Origin: Propionibacterium sp. | Lineage (GTDB): Bacteria; Actinomycetota; Actinomycetes; Propionibacteriales; Propionibacteriaceae | DNA length: 22,662 nucleotides | Direction: 5' to 3' | Assembly: GCA_022837595.1 (NCBI GenBank) | Contig: JALHFX010000046.1 | Span: 1-22,662, forward strand | Part shown: piece after piece, positions 16,007-22,662 of the stretch | How positions within the stretch are numbered: position 1 is the first letter of the stretch | Layout: the number at the start of each line of letters is the position of its first letter | Notes under the pieces: generated by a model | The model's database searches: none | Told to the model about the DNA's origin: nothing | Seen by the model: only the letters and a program-made list of their open reading frames with translations | Program-made: the position numbers and the translations under genes

Positions 16007-17341
16007 TCAGAGTTTCGGCAGCAGCGTTCGCAGCTCCCACGGAGTGACCTCTCGGCGGTAGGAATCGAACTCTGCACGCTTATTTCGCAAGAAGAAGTCG
16101 AAGACGTGCTCGCCGAGCGTGGACGCGACAAGTTCGCTGTTGTTCATGAGTTCGACTGCGCTTTCGAGATTATGTGGCAGCGAAGTAATGCCCAGTGCGG
16201 CCCGTTCGCGGTCGGAAAGTGCCCAGACATCGTCCTCGGCCTCGAGCGGCAGCTGTAACTCCTTTTCGATACCATCCAGCCCCGCGTTGAGTAACAGAGC
16301 GTAAGCGAGATAGGGATTGCAGGCTGGGTCGAGCGCCCGGTATTCGACGCGGGCCGAGCCTGCTTTGTCGGGTTTGAAGAGTGGCACACGGATCAGTGCG
16401 GAACGGTTGTTGCGCCCCCAGCAAACGTAGCTGGGTGCCTCGCCACCCCAAGCGAGTCGCTTGTACGAATTGACCCATTGATTGGTGACGGCGGTGATCT
16501 CGGCGGCATGAGCCAGCAGGCCGGCGATGAAATACCTGCCGATCCTGCTCATCCGAAGTTCGTCGGCGGCGTCGTAGAAGGCGTTCTGGTCACCTTCGAA
16601 GAGGCTCATATGGGTGTGCATGCCTGAGCCCGGATAGTTGGTAAATGGCTTCGGCATGAACGATGCACGGATGCCCTGGGCGATAGCCACCTCTTTGAGC
16701 ACCACTTTGAAGGTCATGATGTTGTCGGCCATCTCCAGCGCGTCGGCATAACGCAGATCGATCTCATGCTGGCCGGGCGCCGCCTCATGATGGGAGAATT
16801 CGACCGAGATGCCCATCTGTTCGAGGATATTGATGGCATCGCGCCGAAAATCTGTTCCTTCGTCCATGGTGTTGTGGTCGAAGTATCCGCCGCTGTCGAG
16901 CGCAACAGGCTCGACGCCGGGCTCCAGAGGGCCGTGAAGCAGGAAGAACTCGATTTCAGGATGGGTGTAGAACGTGAATCCCATGTCTGCGGCTCGCTTA
17001 AGTGCGCGTTTGAGCACATTGCGAGGATCAGCCATCGCCGGTGAGCCATCCGGCATGGCGATATCGCAGAACATTCGGGCAGTACCTGCCTGTGTGCGCC
17101 ACGGCAGCAACTCAAACGTGGCGGGATCGGGATGCGCGATCATGTCCGCCTCATAGATGCGGGCATAACCTTCGACCGCCGAGCCATCGAACCCGATGCC
17201 TTCGACCAAAGCACCTTCGAGCTCGCCGGGAGCAATGGAAACGGATTTCAGGAAACCGAGTACATCGGTGAACCACAGGCGGATGAACCTGACATTGCGC
17301 TCCTCGACCGTGCGCAGGACAAACTCGGTCTGACGATCCAT
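16007..17341 (-). CDS. glnA2: Glutamine synthetase, GlnA2 type (GSI-alpha-like)
   Basis: 444 residues; it makes glutamine, or in some GlnA2-like enzymes a related glutamyl product, from glutamate, ammonia and ATP. Signatures are IGFDGSAVEGYAR (49-61), metal-binding EIEFF (129-133), HHEAAPGQHEID (184-195), the ATP motif KPFTNYPGSGMHTHMS (231-246) and NSYKRLAWGGEAPSYVCWGRN. The opening MDRQTEFVLRTVEERNVRFI matches mycobacterial GlnA2, whose gene also neighbours glnE. The start is ATG 17341; the 53-residue extension to 17500 lacks family character. Where adenylylated GSI-beta enzymes have their target Tyr (LYDLP) this protein has DDVWALS with Trp373, so it is probably not the substrate of the adjacent GlnE. 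Confidence 0.93.
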   Translation of the reverse strand: MDRQTEFVLRTVEERNVRFIRLWFTDVLGFLKSVSIAPGELEGALVEGIGFDGSAVEGYARIYEADMIAHPDPATFELLPWRTQAGTARMFCDIAMPDGSPAMADPRNVLKRALKRAADMGFTFYTHPEIEFFLLHGPLEPGVEPVALDSGGYFDHNTMDEGTDFRRDAINILEQMGISVEFSHHEAAPGQHEIDLRYADALEMADNIMTFKVVLKEVAIAQGIRASFMPKPFTNYPGSGMHTHMSLFEGDQNAFYDAADELRMSRIGRYFIAGLLAHAAEITAVTNQWVNSYKRLAWGGEAPSYVCWGRNNRSALIRVPLFKPDKAGSARVEYRALDPACNPYLAYALLLNAGLDGIEKELQLPLEAEDDVWALSDRERAALGITSLPHNLESAVELMNNSELVASTLGEHVFDFFLRNKRAEFDSYRREVTPWELRTLLPKL

Positions 17342-17503
17342 AGCGACCAGTCTGCCAGCATCTACACCCGATCGGGGGCGCGCTATCGCCAGTAAGCAGG
17401 ACATCGCCGACGCGCGAATGCAGCCTGGCTGCGCGAATCCGACGGCCAACGCTGACCTGCCGCGATCCGAACGACGCCTCGTGGGCCACATAGACTTCAT
17501 GAC

Positions 17504-18379
17504 ATGTCAATGCCCGGTTGGTACCCCGATCCTGCAGGCGGCCAAGGGCGCTTCCGCTACTGGGATGGCTCGGCCTGGTCGAATCAGACGACAGTGAACC
17601 CGTCCGACCCCCCTCCGGGTACCGGCACCAGCGGTTCTGGAGGCGGGCGTTTCTCGGGCCACAAGCGGACGCTCTTCATCATCGCGATGATCGTGCTCGC
17701 GACAGCCGTCGTCGTCGCTTGGGCAGCGCTCGGAAACCGGCGGGTCGGCCCTGATGCACCCGAAGACACCAACTCTTCCACCCCGACGGTCAGTGGCTGG
17801 GACGAAACCTCCTCGCCAACCCCACCTCCGACGGTCGCAGCAAGCACGATCGCCTGCCCCATCACCGCCAATACCGACAAGACCAAGCAGCTGAACGACG
17901 GCAGACTGCGTGGCGGCGGCATCTCGGTAGAGCAGATCCCCTCATGGAGCGACTACACGATGTATTTGCAGTGGGTTTCCGATCTGCATACCCAAGAGGA
18001 TTGGGTGCGTCCAGGCTGGATGAGTAATATCGCCGTCGGCCAACTAAACTACGAGGATGGCTTCGATGCTCCGGAGATCGCGGCCCGTCAATCGATGGAA
18101 TGCTATGCCTCCTCGGGCTATTACATCAATTTCACCGAGCGCATCGACCTGGTGAACGAAGCGACCACGATCGATGGGTACCCTGCGTGGCATATCCGCT
18201 CCGAGGTGCGCATAGCTTCACCGGATATGCCCGAGATCGAGGGCGACCTGGTCGACATTTATGTCATCGACTTCGGCGAGGCCAATCGGATGGGCATTTT
18301 CTTCTCATCGGTGACCATCGGCGATACCGCCCGTCAGGAATTGGTGGACGAGAGCATCGCCAGCTTGCGGGTCGGGTGA
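17504..18379 (+). CDS. DUF2510 single-pass membrane protein with an extracytoplasmic domain
   Basis: 291 residues in three parts. A DUF2510 motif at the N-terminus (GWYPDPAGGQGRFRYWDG, 5-22) lies in the cytoplasm. After a Gly/Pro/Ser linker comes one membrane helix (about 57-76). A Thr/Ser/Pro-rich spacer then leads to an outside domain of about 170 residues with Cys118 and Cys204, possibly a disulphide, and a mixed alpha/beta pattern ending SSVTIGDTARQELVDESIASLRVG. The outside part resembles the small substrate-free domains of actinobacterial lipoproteins, but I do not recognise a named family. Function unknown. It is divergent from glnA2 with 162 bases between their starts, so promoters for both should lie there. 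ATG 17504 or ATG 17510 could be the start. Confidence 0.8.
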   Translation: MSMPGWYPDPAGGQGRFRYWDGSAWSNQTTVNPSDPPPGTGTSGSGGGRFSGHKRTLFIIAMIVLATAVVVAWAALGNRRVGPDAPEDTNSSTPTVSGWDETSSPTPPPTVAASTIACPITANTDKTKQLNDGRLRGGGISVEQIPSWSDYTMYLQWVSDLHTQEDWVRPGWMSNIAVGQLNYEDGFDAPEIAARQSMECYASSGYYINFTERIDLVNEATTIDGYPAWHIRSEVRIASPDMPEIEGDLVDIYVIDFGEANRMGIFFSSVTIGDTARQELVDESIASLRVG

Positions 18380-18380
18380 T

Positions 18381-18405
18381 GCGCCGGTCCACCGGATTGC
18401 GGCGC
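18381..18405 (+). terminator. GC-rich hairpin between the DUF2510 gene and map
   Basis: Arms GCGCCG (18381-18386) and CGGCGC (18400-18405), or alternatively CCGGT (18384-18388) and ACCGG (18391-18395), can form directly after the DUF2510 gene's stop. No T-run follows, so it may be only a weak terminator or a structure ahead of the map start 18 bases downstream. Confidence 0.3.
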
Positions 18406-18422
18406 GGCCTAGACTCAGCAGA

Positions 18423-19325
18423 GTGAGCGAACCGATCAAGCCGTACCCCGTAAGCCCCATGCGTCATGTGCCCGCAAGTGTTCCGAAGCCGCCTTATGCA
18501 GGTGTGATGGCAGCCGAACATTACGAGGGTTCTCACGTTCAGAGCGCCGAGGTCATCGCGGCCATGCGCGAGGCCGGACGCATCGCCGCCGATTCGATCC
18601 TCGCCGCCGCGTCCGAGATCCGTCCTGGGGTCACCACAGATCATCTGGACGTCGTTACCCATGAGTATCTGTGCGACCATGGCGCCTACCCGGCTTCGTT
18701 GGACTACCGGGGTTTCCCCAAGAGTGTTTGTACCTCGGTCAACGAGGTGATCTGCCACGGTATCCCGGATGCTCGTCCGCTCCGCGACGGTGATCTGGTC
18801 AAGATCGACTCGACCGCCTATATCAACGGCGTACACGGCGACAACTGCGCGACTTTCTATGTCGGTGAAGTCTCCGAAGAGGCGCGATTACTCACTGAGC
18901 GCACTCGCGAGGCGTTGTATCGCGGTATCAAGGCGGTGAAACCCGGGCGTCCGCTGTCGGTGATCGGACGAGTGATCGAGTCGTATGCGAAGCGCTTCGG
19001 CTACGGCGTGGTGCGTGAATACACCGGCCATGGCGTACACACCGCATTCCATTCGGGGCTGATCGTGCTGCACTACGACGAGCCGATGCTGAACACGACC
19101 ATGAAACCCGGCATGACCTTCACGATCGAGCCGATGCTGACACTGGGCAGCCCTCGTACCAAGCAGTGGGATGACGGCTGGACGGTGCTCACCCAAGATG
19201 GCTCCTGGTCGGCTCAGTTCGAACAGACGCTGGTGGTCACCGAAACCGGCTCGGAAATTCTGACCGTTCCCAGCAGCGGCGAGCTGATCCAAGGTGGCGA
19301 AGTCCCGCAGCCACCTCTCAGCTGA
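18423..19325 (+). CDS. map: Methionine aminopeptidase, type I
   Basis: 300 residues. It removes the initiator Met from nascent proteins in the cytoplasm. All five metal ligands are visible: Asp129 (VKIDST), Asp140 (VHGDN), His203 (TGHGVH), Glu236 (FTIEPM) and Glu267 (SAQFEQT), with substrate-contact His112 (ICHGIP) and His210 (AFHSG). The N-terminal 40 residues, proline-rich with PVSPMRHVPASVPKPPYAG, match the extended actinobacterial form (MapB/MetAP1c-like), which is longer than the E. coli enzyme of about 264 residues. GTG 18423 gives this full extension; no clear ribosome site precedes it. A second map gene may exist elsewhere, as is common in actinomycetes. Confidence 0.95.
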   Translation: MSEPIKPYPVSPMRHVPASVPKPPYAGVMAAEHYEGSHVQSAEVIAAMREAGRIAADSILAAASEIRPGVTTDHLDVVTHEYLCDHGAYPASLDYRGFPKSVCTSVNEVICHGIPDARPLRDGDLVKIDSTAYINGVHGDNCATFYVGEVSEEARLLTERTREALYRGIKAVKPGRPLSVIGRVIESYAKRFGYGVVREYTGHGVHTAFHSGLIVLHYDEPMLNTTMKPGMTFTIEPMLTLGSPRTKQWDDGWTVLTQDGSWSAQFEQTLVVTETGSEILTVPSSGELIQGGEVPQPPLS

Positions 19326-19331
19326 TCCCGG

Positions 19332-19348
19332 CTGTGACCGGGTCACAG
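19332..19348. promoter_or_regulatory. Perfect 17-base palindrome just before an unknown membrane-protein gene
   Basis: CTGTGACCGGGTCACAG has perfect 8-base arms around a single central G. It lies 7 bases after the map stop and 7 bases before ATG 19356, where a ribosome site would normally be. TGTGA-N5-TCACA resembles a CRP/GlxR site (TGTGA-N6-TCACA) with one base less in the middle. It could be an operator, or as RNA a hairpin acting as map terminator or hiding the next start. Bases 19327-19342 can form an overlapping alternative hairpin, CCCGG/CCGGG. Confidence 0.5.
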
Positions 19349-19355
19349 TATTGAG

Positions 19356-20180
19356 ATGAGCTCAGTACAGCCTGCGCGTAGGCGCCGCCGACGACGCTGG
19401 TTGACCGCCGCGCTGATCGTGTTGGTACTGCTCGGCAATCTAGCCTTCAATCCATGGTGTGCTCGTTGGCGTTCGCTGGCGTTGATGGCCGGCTATGACC
19501 AGGCCTACGAACGAGCGTCGGTGTCTTATGAGACCGGGGTGTCTGCGGAGATGCCGCTGGCGGGCACCGGCTTGTATCCGCGCCTGATCACCTTCAATGC
19601 CGACGAACAGATGTCGGCCTGGCTCGGTGGCGATCTGCGGTTCACGGTGGATTTCACCTTCGCCGACTTCGAGCCGTGGCGCGGTTATAGCGCAATCTAT
19701 GATCCGGACGATCCACTCTTCGGCGCTTATCTCGGGGCCTACTATGTGCAAGGGTTGGGCCGCGAGATGACCGCGACCGAGGTCACCCAAGTTGCGGAGT
19801 TCGATCAACGCCTGCTTGCACTGCCCGCGCTCGGTTTGAGCTCTAGGAACGCGACCTTCGACCTACTCGACTCATCCGCCTCAGCAATCTGGTTCGACGA
19901 CCGGCAGTGGACCGCCTACCAAGCGTCCGTACTCACCAACTGCCCCGCACACACCCCCGAGGGTTTCTTGCTCTCCTATCTGCAATTCGGTAAACCGCCA
20001 GCCAGCGACCAGCAATATCCGCTGTGTGTGATGGCGGCGCAGATCGACGTCACCTATTTGCCCGCCGAAGACCTATCGATCGGGCTCTATGTGATGACGA
20101 CCAGCCAGGATGAGACCGCCCGACTTCACCAAGAGGTCAGTCTGCAGACGCAGATCGTCCAGCGGCCCGTCCCCAGATGA
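19356..20180 (+). CDS. Uncharacterised membrane-anchored protein
   Basis: 274 residues that I do not recognise. A strongly basic N-terminus with seven consecutive Arg is followed by one hydrophobic segment (about 16-31) and then an exported domain. That makes it a type II anchored protein or one with an uncleaved signal. The outside part has many aromatics and acids (FADFEPWRGY, YDPDDPLFGAYLGAYYVQG) and Cys at 35, 196 and 221. No catalytic motif stands out. It starts 30 bases after map with no ribosome site, only the palindrome. Its 3' end overlaps the convergent DUF1461 gene by 44 bases. Codon use looks like its neighbours, which supports a real gene. Confidence 0.7.
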   Translation: MSSVQPARRRRRRRWLTAALIVLVLLGNLAFNPWCARWRSLALMAGYDQAYERASVSYETGVSAEMPLAGTGLYPRLITFNADEQMSAWLGGDLRFTVDFTFADFEPWRGYSAIYDPDDPLFGAYLGAYYVQGLGREMTATEVTQVAEFDQRLLALPALGLSSRNATFDLLDSSASAIWFDDRQWTAYQASVLTNCPAHTPEGFLLSYLQFGKPPASDQQYPLCVMAAQIDVTYLPAEDLSIGLYVMTTSQDETARLHQEVSLQTQIVQRPVPR

Positions 20181-20772
20181 TCGCCCCGACGCTGAGCGTG
20201 ATCATCAGCGCCAGGATCGCGAATGCGTTGCGCATGAACAGCGCTTCGGGCAAGTAATCGATGATCGGGTCGGTGCGCGGATCGAAGATCCACAGGTCGT
20301 TGCTGAAGAAGAGTTCGTGAAAGACGACGAACGAGCGATCGAAGTCGAGGAGTAGCGGGACCGCGATCAACACGGGAGTCGCCAAGGTGATGATGCCGCC
20401 GGCTGTCAGGAAACCGGACGAGCGGTGTTTGCGCCAAAGCCAGATTCCCACGATCAGTGCGATGGCCAGACAGATCAGGCCCATCTGGACGAAAACCTGG
20501 AATACCTGTTTGGCGTCGGCGAAGTGCTGACTGCCGGATGCCGACATCGGCAAGGTATCGAGCTTCAGTTCATCGATCCACGGGAAAAGGCTGTAGTGGA
20601 CGACCCGGTCGTAATTCTCCTGCATTTCAGCGACGCTGAGACCATAGCTATTGACCAACCCACCCGAGAACCACGGATAGCTGAAAGTTGCGGCGAGAAC
20701 TGCTGTCACCGAATTACCGAGGATGGCTCCTGCGACGGCTATCGAGGCGAGCACGCTCGCTGCACGTTTCAT
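20137..20772 (-). CDS. DUF1461 / TIGR01906 family integral membrane protein
   Basis: 211 residues from ATG 20772, chosen because MKRAASVLASIAVAG begins directly with a membrane helix; an upstream start at 20805 would add 11 non-hydrophobic residues. Four hydrophobic segments are visible (about 6-28, 97-113, 120-132 and 173-192). Hallmarks of the family are LPMSASGSQHFADAKQVFQ (74-92) in the first outside loop and FHELFFSNDLWIFDPRTD with DYLPEALF in the second. The function of this widespread Gram-positive family is unknown. The gene is convergent with the preceding one and overlaps its last 44 bases. Confidence 0.88.
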   Translation of the reverse strand: MKRAASVLASIAVAGAILGNSVTAVLAATFSYPWFSGGLVNSYGLSVAEMQENYDRVVHYSLFPWIDELKLDTLPMSASGSQHFADAKQVFQVFVQMGLICLAIALIVGIWLWRKHRSSGFLTAGGIITLATPVLIAVPLLLDFDRSFVVFHELFFSNDLWIFDPRTDPIIDYLPEALFMRNAFAILALMITLSVGAIIWGRAAGRSASAD

Positions 20773-20805
20773 GCAGGCGAGACTAGCGCGACTCCCCCAC
20801 GGCAA

Positions 20806-20826
20806 GCCTGCCGCTGTCGGGCAGGC
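20806..20826 (-). terminator. Likely terminator hairpin after the 471-residue gene
   Basis: Perfect 7-base GC-rich arms GCCTGCC (20806-20812) and GGCAGGC (20820-20826) with a 7-base loop sit 4 bases past the stop of the minus-strand gene ending at 20831. Only two T residues follow on that strand, so the terminator would be weak. It also lies just upstream of the DUF1461 gene start and may shield it from read-through. Confidence 0.45.
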
Positions 20827-20830
20827 AGTG

Positions 20831-22246
20831 TCATGGTTCCCCGAGTTCGCTTCTGCTCTTCTTCAGCGAGACCTCGAGCTGAGCGATTTCAACCGCCTGC
20901 TTGAGCCGGGCAAGCCGGGCGTAGTCTTCGGCGGTCGCCGCCTGGCCTGCGGCCAGCAGCCGCTTCTCGGCGAGCGCGACCTGCCGAGCAAGGTCGGCCA
21001 ATTCTCGCTCCTGGTTGGCCGAGGCCAGTGAATCGAGAGCCTTGCGTCCTTTGACGGCGGACTCCAACACTCCGGTCAACGATCCGGTGGCTTCAGAGGC
21101 AGCCGCGACCGCACCAGCTGCTGATGAGCCCCCGTTGAACTCCAGCCCGATCAGCGCCCCCTGCTCCGAGAGCCGCAGATCGGTGCGACGCTTGGCATTC
21201 CACGACTTACGCACCGGCAATTCCAATTCCTCGCATTCGTCGTCCATCACGAGTTCTCGGTGGACGGCAGTGACTGTCACTTGAGCAGCCGTCTTCCCGG
21301 CGACCGTCATCAACTCCGCCATGCGAGGCCGACGCACATGCAGCATCGAACCCGCCGCCGGTGATCCACCATCGTGCTGGCTGCTCTGGTCGAGTGCAAC
21401 AAGCTGGGCGTCTCCATGGGGAACCGCCAGCACCACCCCCGCCGCCTCGAACAGCTCACGCACACGCTGTCCCTCGGCACCAGCGATGAACGTCAGACTC
21501 GCACCATCGAAGGTCGGGAGGGCACTCAGTGGGACGAGTAGGTCCCACGGCACCACGGTCTGGGTGATGGTGGTCTTCCGCCACGCCGCGAAATGGGCCT
21601 TGGCATCCTCCAGCTCGGCGTCGACGTCAGCGAGTACCTCCTTCGCTGCCCGGTACACCCGCCGCGCAGACGCCGTCGACGAACCATCGGCAGCCAGATA
21701 GGCAGCGCGGGCCGAATCGACCGCGCTGACAGTACGGGCCCTCTCGGCAGCTAGCTCAGCCAATCGCGCGGACTCCTCCGGATACGCTTCCTGGTATTTT
21801 GACGCCACTAGCTCGGCTCGCACGCTCTGATCCGAAGCAGTCTCCAGAGTGACTACAGCCGTTTTCGGCTGATACCCCGAGATTGTAGACCACGCTGCGG
21901 CACCTGCGGTGGCGACCGTCGGAAGCTGCCCCGCCAGTAAAGCGGCCAATCCGACAGCTGAAGTGACAGCTCCCACGAGCACCCGGCCGACTTGTCCCGT
22001 GGTCTCGACGCCGGCCTGGGTGAGCCGTCCGTCTTCGGTCAAGCCGAGCGTCAACGCATAGTCCCGCACAACCAGCGTGCGGCGCTGGTCCAGATCAGCG
22101 ACAGTCACCAGCTCCGCCGACCAGTCTGAGCTACTCGTCGCCGACTCGTTTGGGTCGGGAATCGTGTCCGTCAGTGTTGTCACTAAGCAGCGAAGACGCA
22201 CCTTGGTCGTCGGAAGGAAATATGTGAACTTGGTGGTGGTCCCCAT
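20831..22246 (-). CDS. Unrecognised 471-residue coiled-coil protein, DUF4831-like at the N-terminus
   Basis: Not confidently assigned. The N-terminus TKFTYFLPTTKVRLRC recalls the beta-rich opening of DUF4831 proteins. Residues 62-106 (YALTLGLTEDGRLTQAG, then a hydrophobic Gly/Ala/Val run at 86-106) and 354-397 (TDLRLSEQGALIGLEF, then a Gly/Ala/Ser run) look like two copies of one unit: a beta hairpin of the form L-L-x-x-x-G-x-L followed by a small-residue helix. Between them is a coiled coil (about 150-223, Ala/Glu/Arg-rich), and a second closes the protein (about 408-468). There is no signal peptide. The first hydrophobic run could insert in a membrane. AAGGAG about 9 bases before ATG 22246 is among the better ribosome sites here. 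It is monocistronic and divergent from a SIR2-type remnant, so an accessory or defence role is possible but unproven. Confidence 0.75.
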   Translation of the reverse strand: MGTTTKFTYFLPTTKVRLRCLVTTLTDTIPDPNESATSSSDWSAELVTVADLDQRRTLVVRDYALTLGLTEDGRLTQAGVETTGQVGRVLVGAVTSAVGLAALLAGQLPTVATAGAAAWSTISGYQPKTAVVTLETASDQSVRAELVASKYQEAYPEESARLAELAAERARTVSAVDSARAAYLAADGSSTASARRVYRAAKEVLADVDAELEDAKAHFAAWRKTTITQTVVPWDLLVPLSALPTFDGASLTFIAGAEGQRVRELFEAAGVVLAVPHGDAQLVALDQSSQHDGGSPAAGSMLHVRRPRMAELMTVAGKTAAQVTVTAVHRELVMDDECEELELPVRKSWNAKRRTDLRLSEQGALIGLEFNGGSSAAGAVAAASEATGSLTGVLESAVKGRKALDSLASANQERELADLARQVALAEKRLLAAGQAATAEDYARLARLKQAVEIAQLEVSLKKSRSELGEP

Positions 22247-22293
22247 AATCGGACACTCCTTGTCATCTCGCCCTAGCGACGATCATTCGTACG

Positions 22294-22662
22294 ATGAAAA
22301 ACCTAGTAGACAGCGGGAGCACCGCAATACCGACGAAAGTTGATCAGCAGGCTCGGAATCGTCAAGGGCCGAGGCCAGCTAAACGTGAGCGGTACCTGGC
22401 GACCGTGCGCGGCGGACGCGTCCTCCCTCTGATCGCCATGCCCATCATCGACGTGGGCCAGGGCAGGTTCCGCGGTCGCCGCGCAGAGGTGGTGCGCGAA
22501 CTCATCCGGCACCTATCCGAGTTCGTCGCCAATCACCCGATCGACGTGGCGCTCTGCCTCCAGTGCACCGCCGATTTCGCAGCCGCCCAATAGGAACGGC
22601 ACCGGACCAGCCAGGCGGGCCGCGGTTGCTGGCCAGATCTCGCCGAGAGCCAACGACACCTC
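22294..22662 (+). pseudogene. Remnant of a macro-like-domain / SIR2-family protein, truncated and stop-interrupted
   Basis: The open frame from ATG 22294 to an amber stop at 22591 encodes 99 residues. The first 33 look like random sequence. From about residue 34, GRVLPLIAMPIIDVGQGRF, RRAEVVRELIRHLSEFVA, HPIDVALCLQCTADFAAAQ resembles the last half of the macro-like domain found before SIR2 (NAD-hydrolase) domains in some Streptomyces proteins. After the amber codon the same frame stays open to the window edge and gives CWPDLAESQRHL, like the linker that normally leads into SIR2. So both the 5' half of the gene and its reading frame appear lost. The full-length relatives are defence-type proteins; this copy is probably inactive. 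The similarity is from memory, so the family call is moderate. The gene continues beyond the window. Confidence 0.5.

Noticed and set aside
15220..16131. 303-residue minus-strand open frame between glnE and glnA2
   Set aside because: It shows no family motif, its upstream end overlaps glnA2 coding DNA, and the plus strand carries recognisable MDMPI/sterol-carrier motifs.
17342..17500. 53-residue N-terminal extension of glnA2
   Set aside because: GlnA2 proteins begin at MDRQ; the extension has no family similarity and occupies the divergent promoter region.

Overview
The window comes from a high-GC Gram-positive bacterium, almost certainly an actinomycete. Pointers are a glnE next to a GlnA2-type glutamine synthetase, a DUF2510 membrane protein, DtxR/IdeR-type iron boxes, a DprE2-like reductase, a mycothiol-enzyme-type (MDMPI) protein and compact ATGA/GTGA-coupled operons. 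A genus cannot be read from the sequence alone. No rRNA, tRNA, CRISPR array or insertion sequence was seen.

Region 1 (1-6060, all minus strand) is an iron-starvation locus. Read in the direction of transcription it begins with a DtxR-type box (6042-6060), then a DUF4213/DUF364 protein, a siderophore-type binding lipoprotein, a FecCD permease and its ATPase. A second iron box (1980-1998) follows, ahead of a two-gene SufC/SufB-like pair of the minimal 'SmsCB' kind. The SufB-like gene runs off the left edge. Metal uptake and Fe-S assembly would thus be switched on together when iron is short.

Region 2 (6061-8831) holds a gene-poor 320-base stretch, a small ORF resembling the tail of GH3 glycosidases, a histidine phosphatase, and a plus-strand DUF4956-VTC pair, a possible polyphosphate-linked module. 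Region 3 (9005-11453) is cobT-cobU-cobS, a complete nucleotide-loop assembly operon for cobalamin with overlapping starts and stops.

Region 4 (11485-17341) is mainly minus-strand nitrogen control: glnA2, glnE and a translationally coupled DprE2-like SDR. Between glnE and glnA2 lies an opposite-strand gene that appears frameshifted. Region 5 (17504-20772) has a DUF2510 anchor protein, methionine aminopeptidase with an unknown membrane-anchored protein behind it, and a convergent DUF1461 membrane protein.

Region 6 (20831-22662) looks accessory. It has an unrecognised 471-residue protein with two coiled coils and an apparent internal duplication. Divergent from it is a 5'-truncated, stop-interrupted remnant that I read as the macro-like domain of a SIR2-family (defence-type) protein.

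The most interesting material is the iron locus with its SmsCB-like pair and DUF364 lead gene, followed by the unknown gene and SIR2-type remnant at the right edge.
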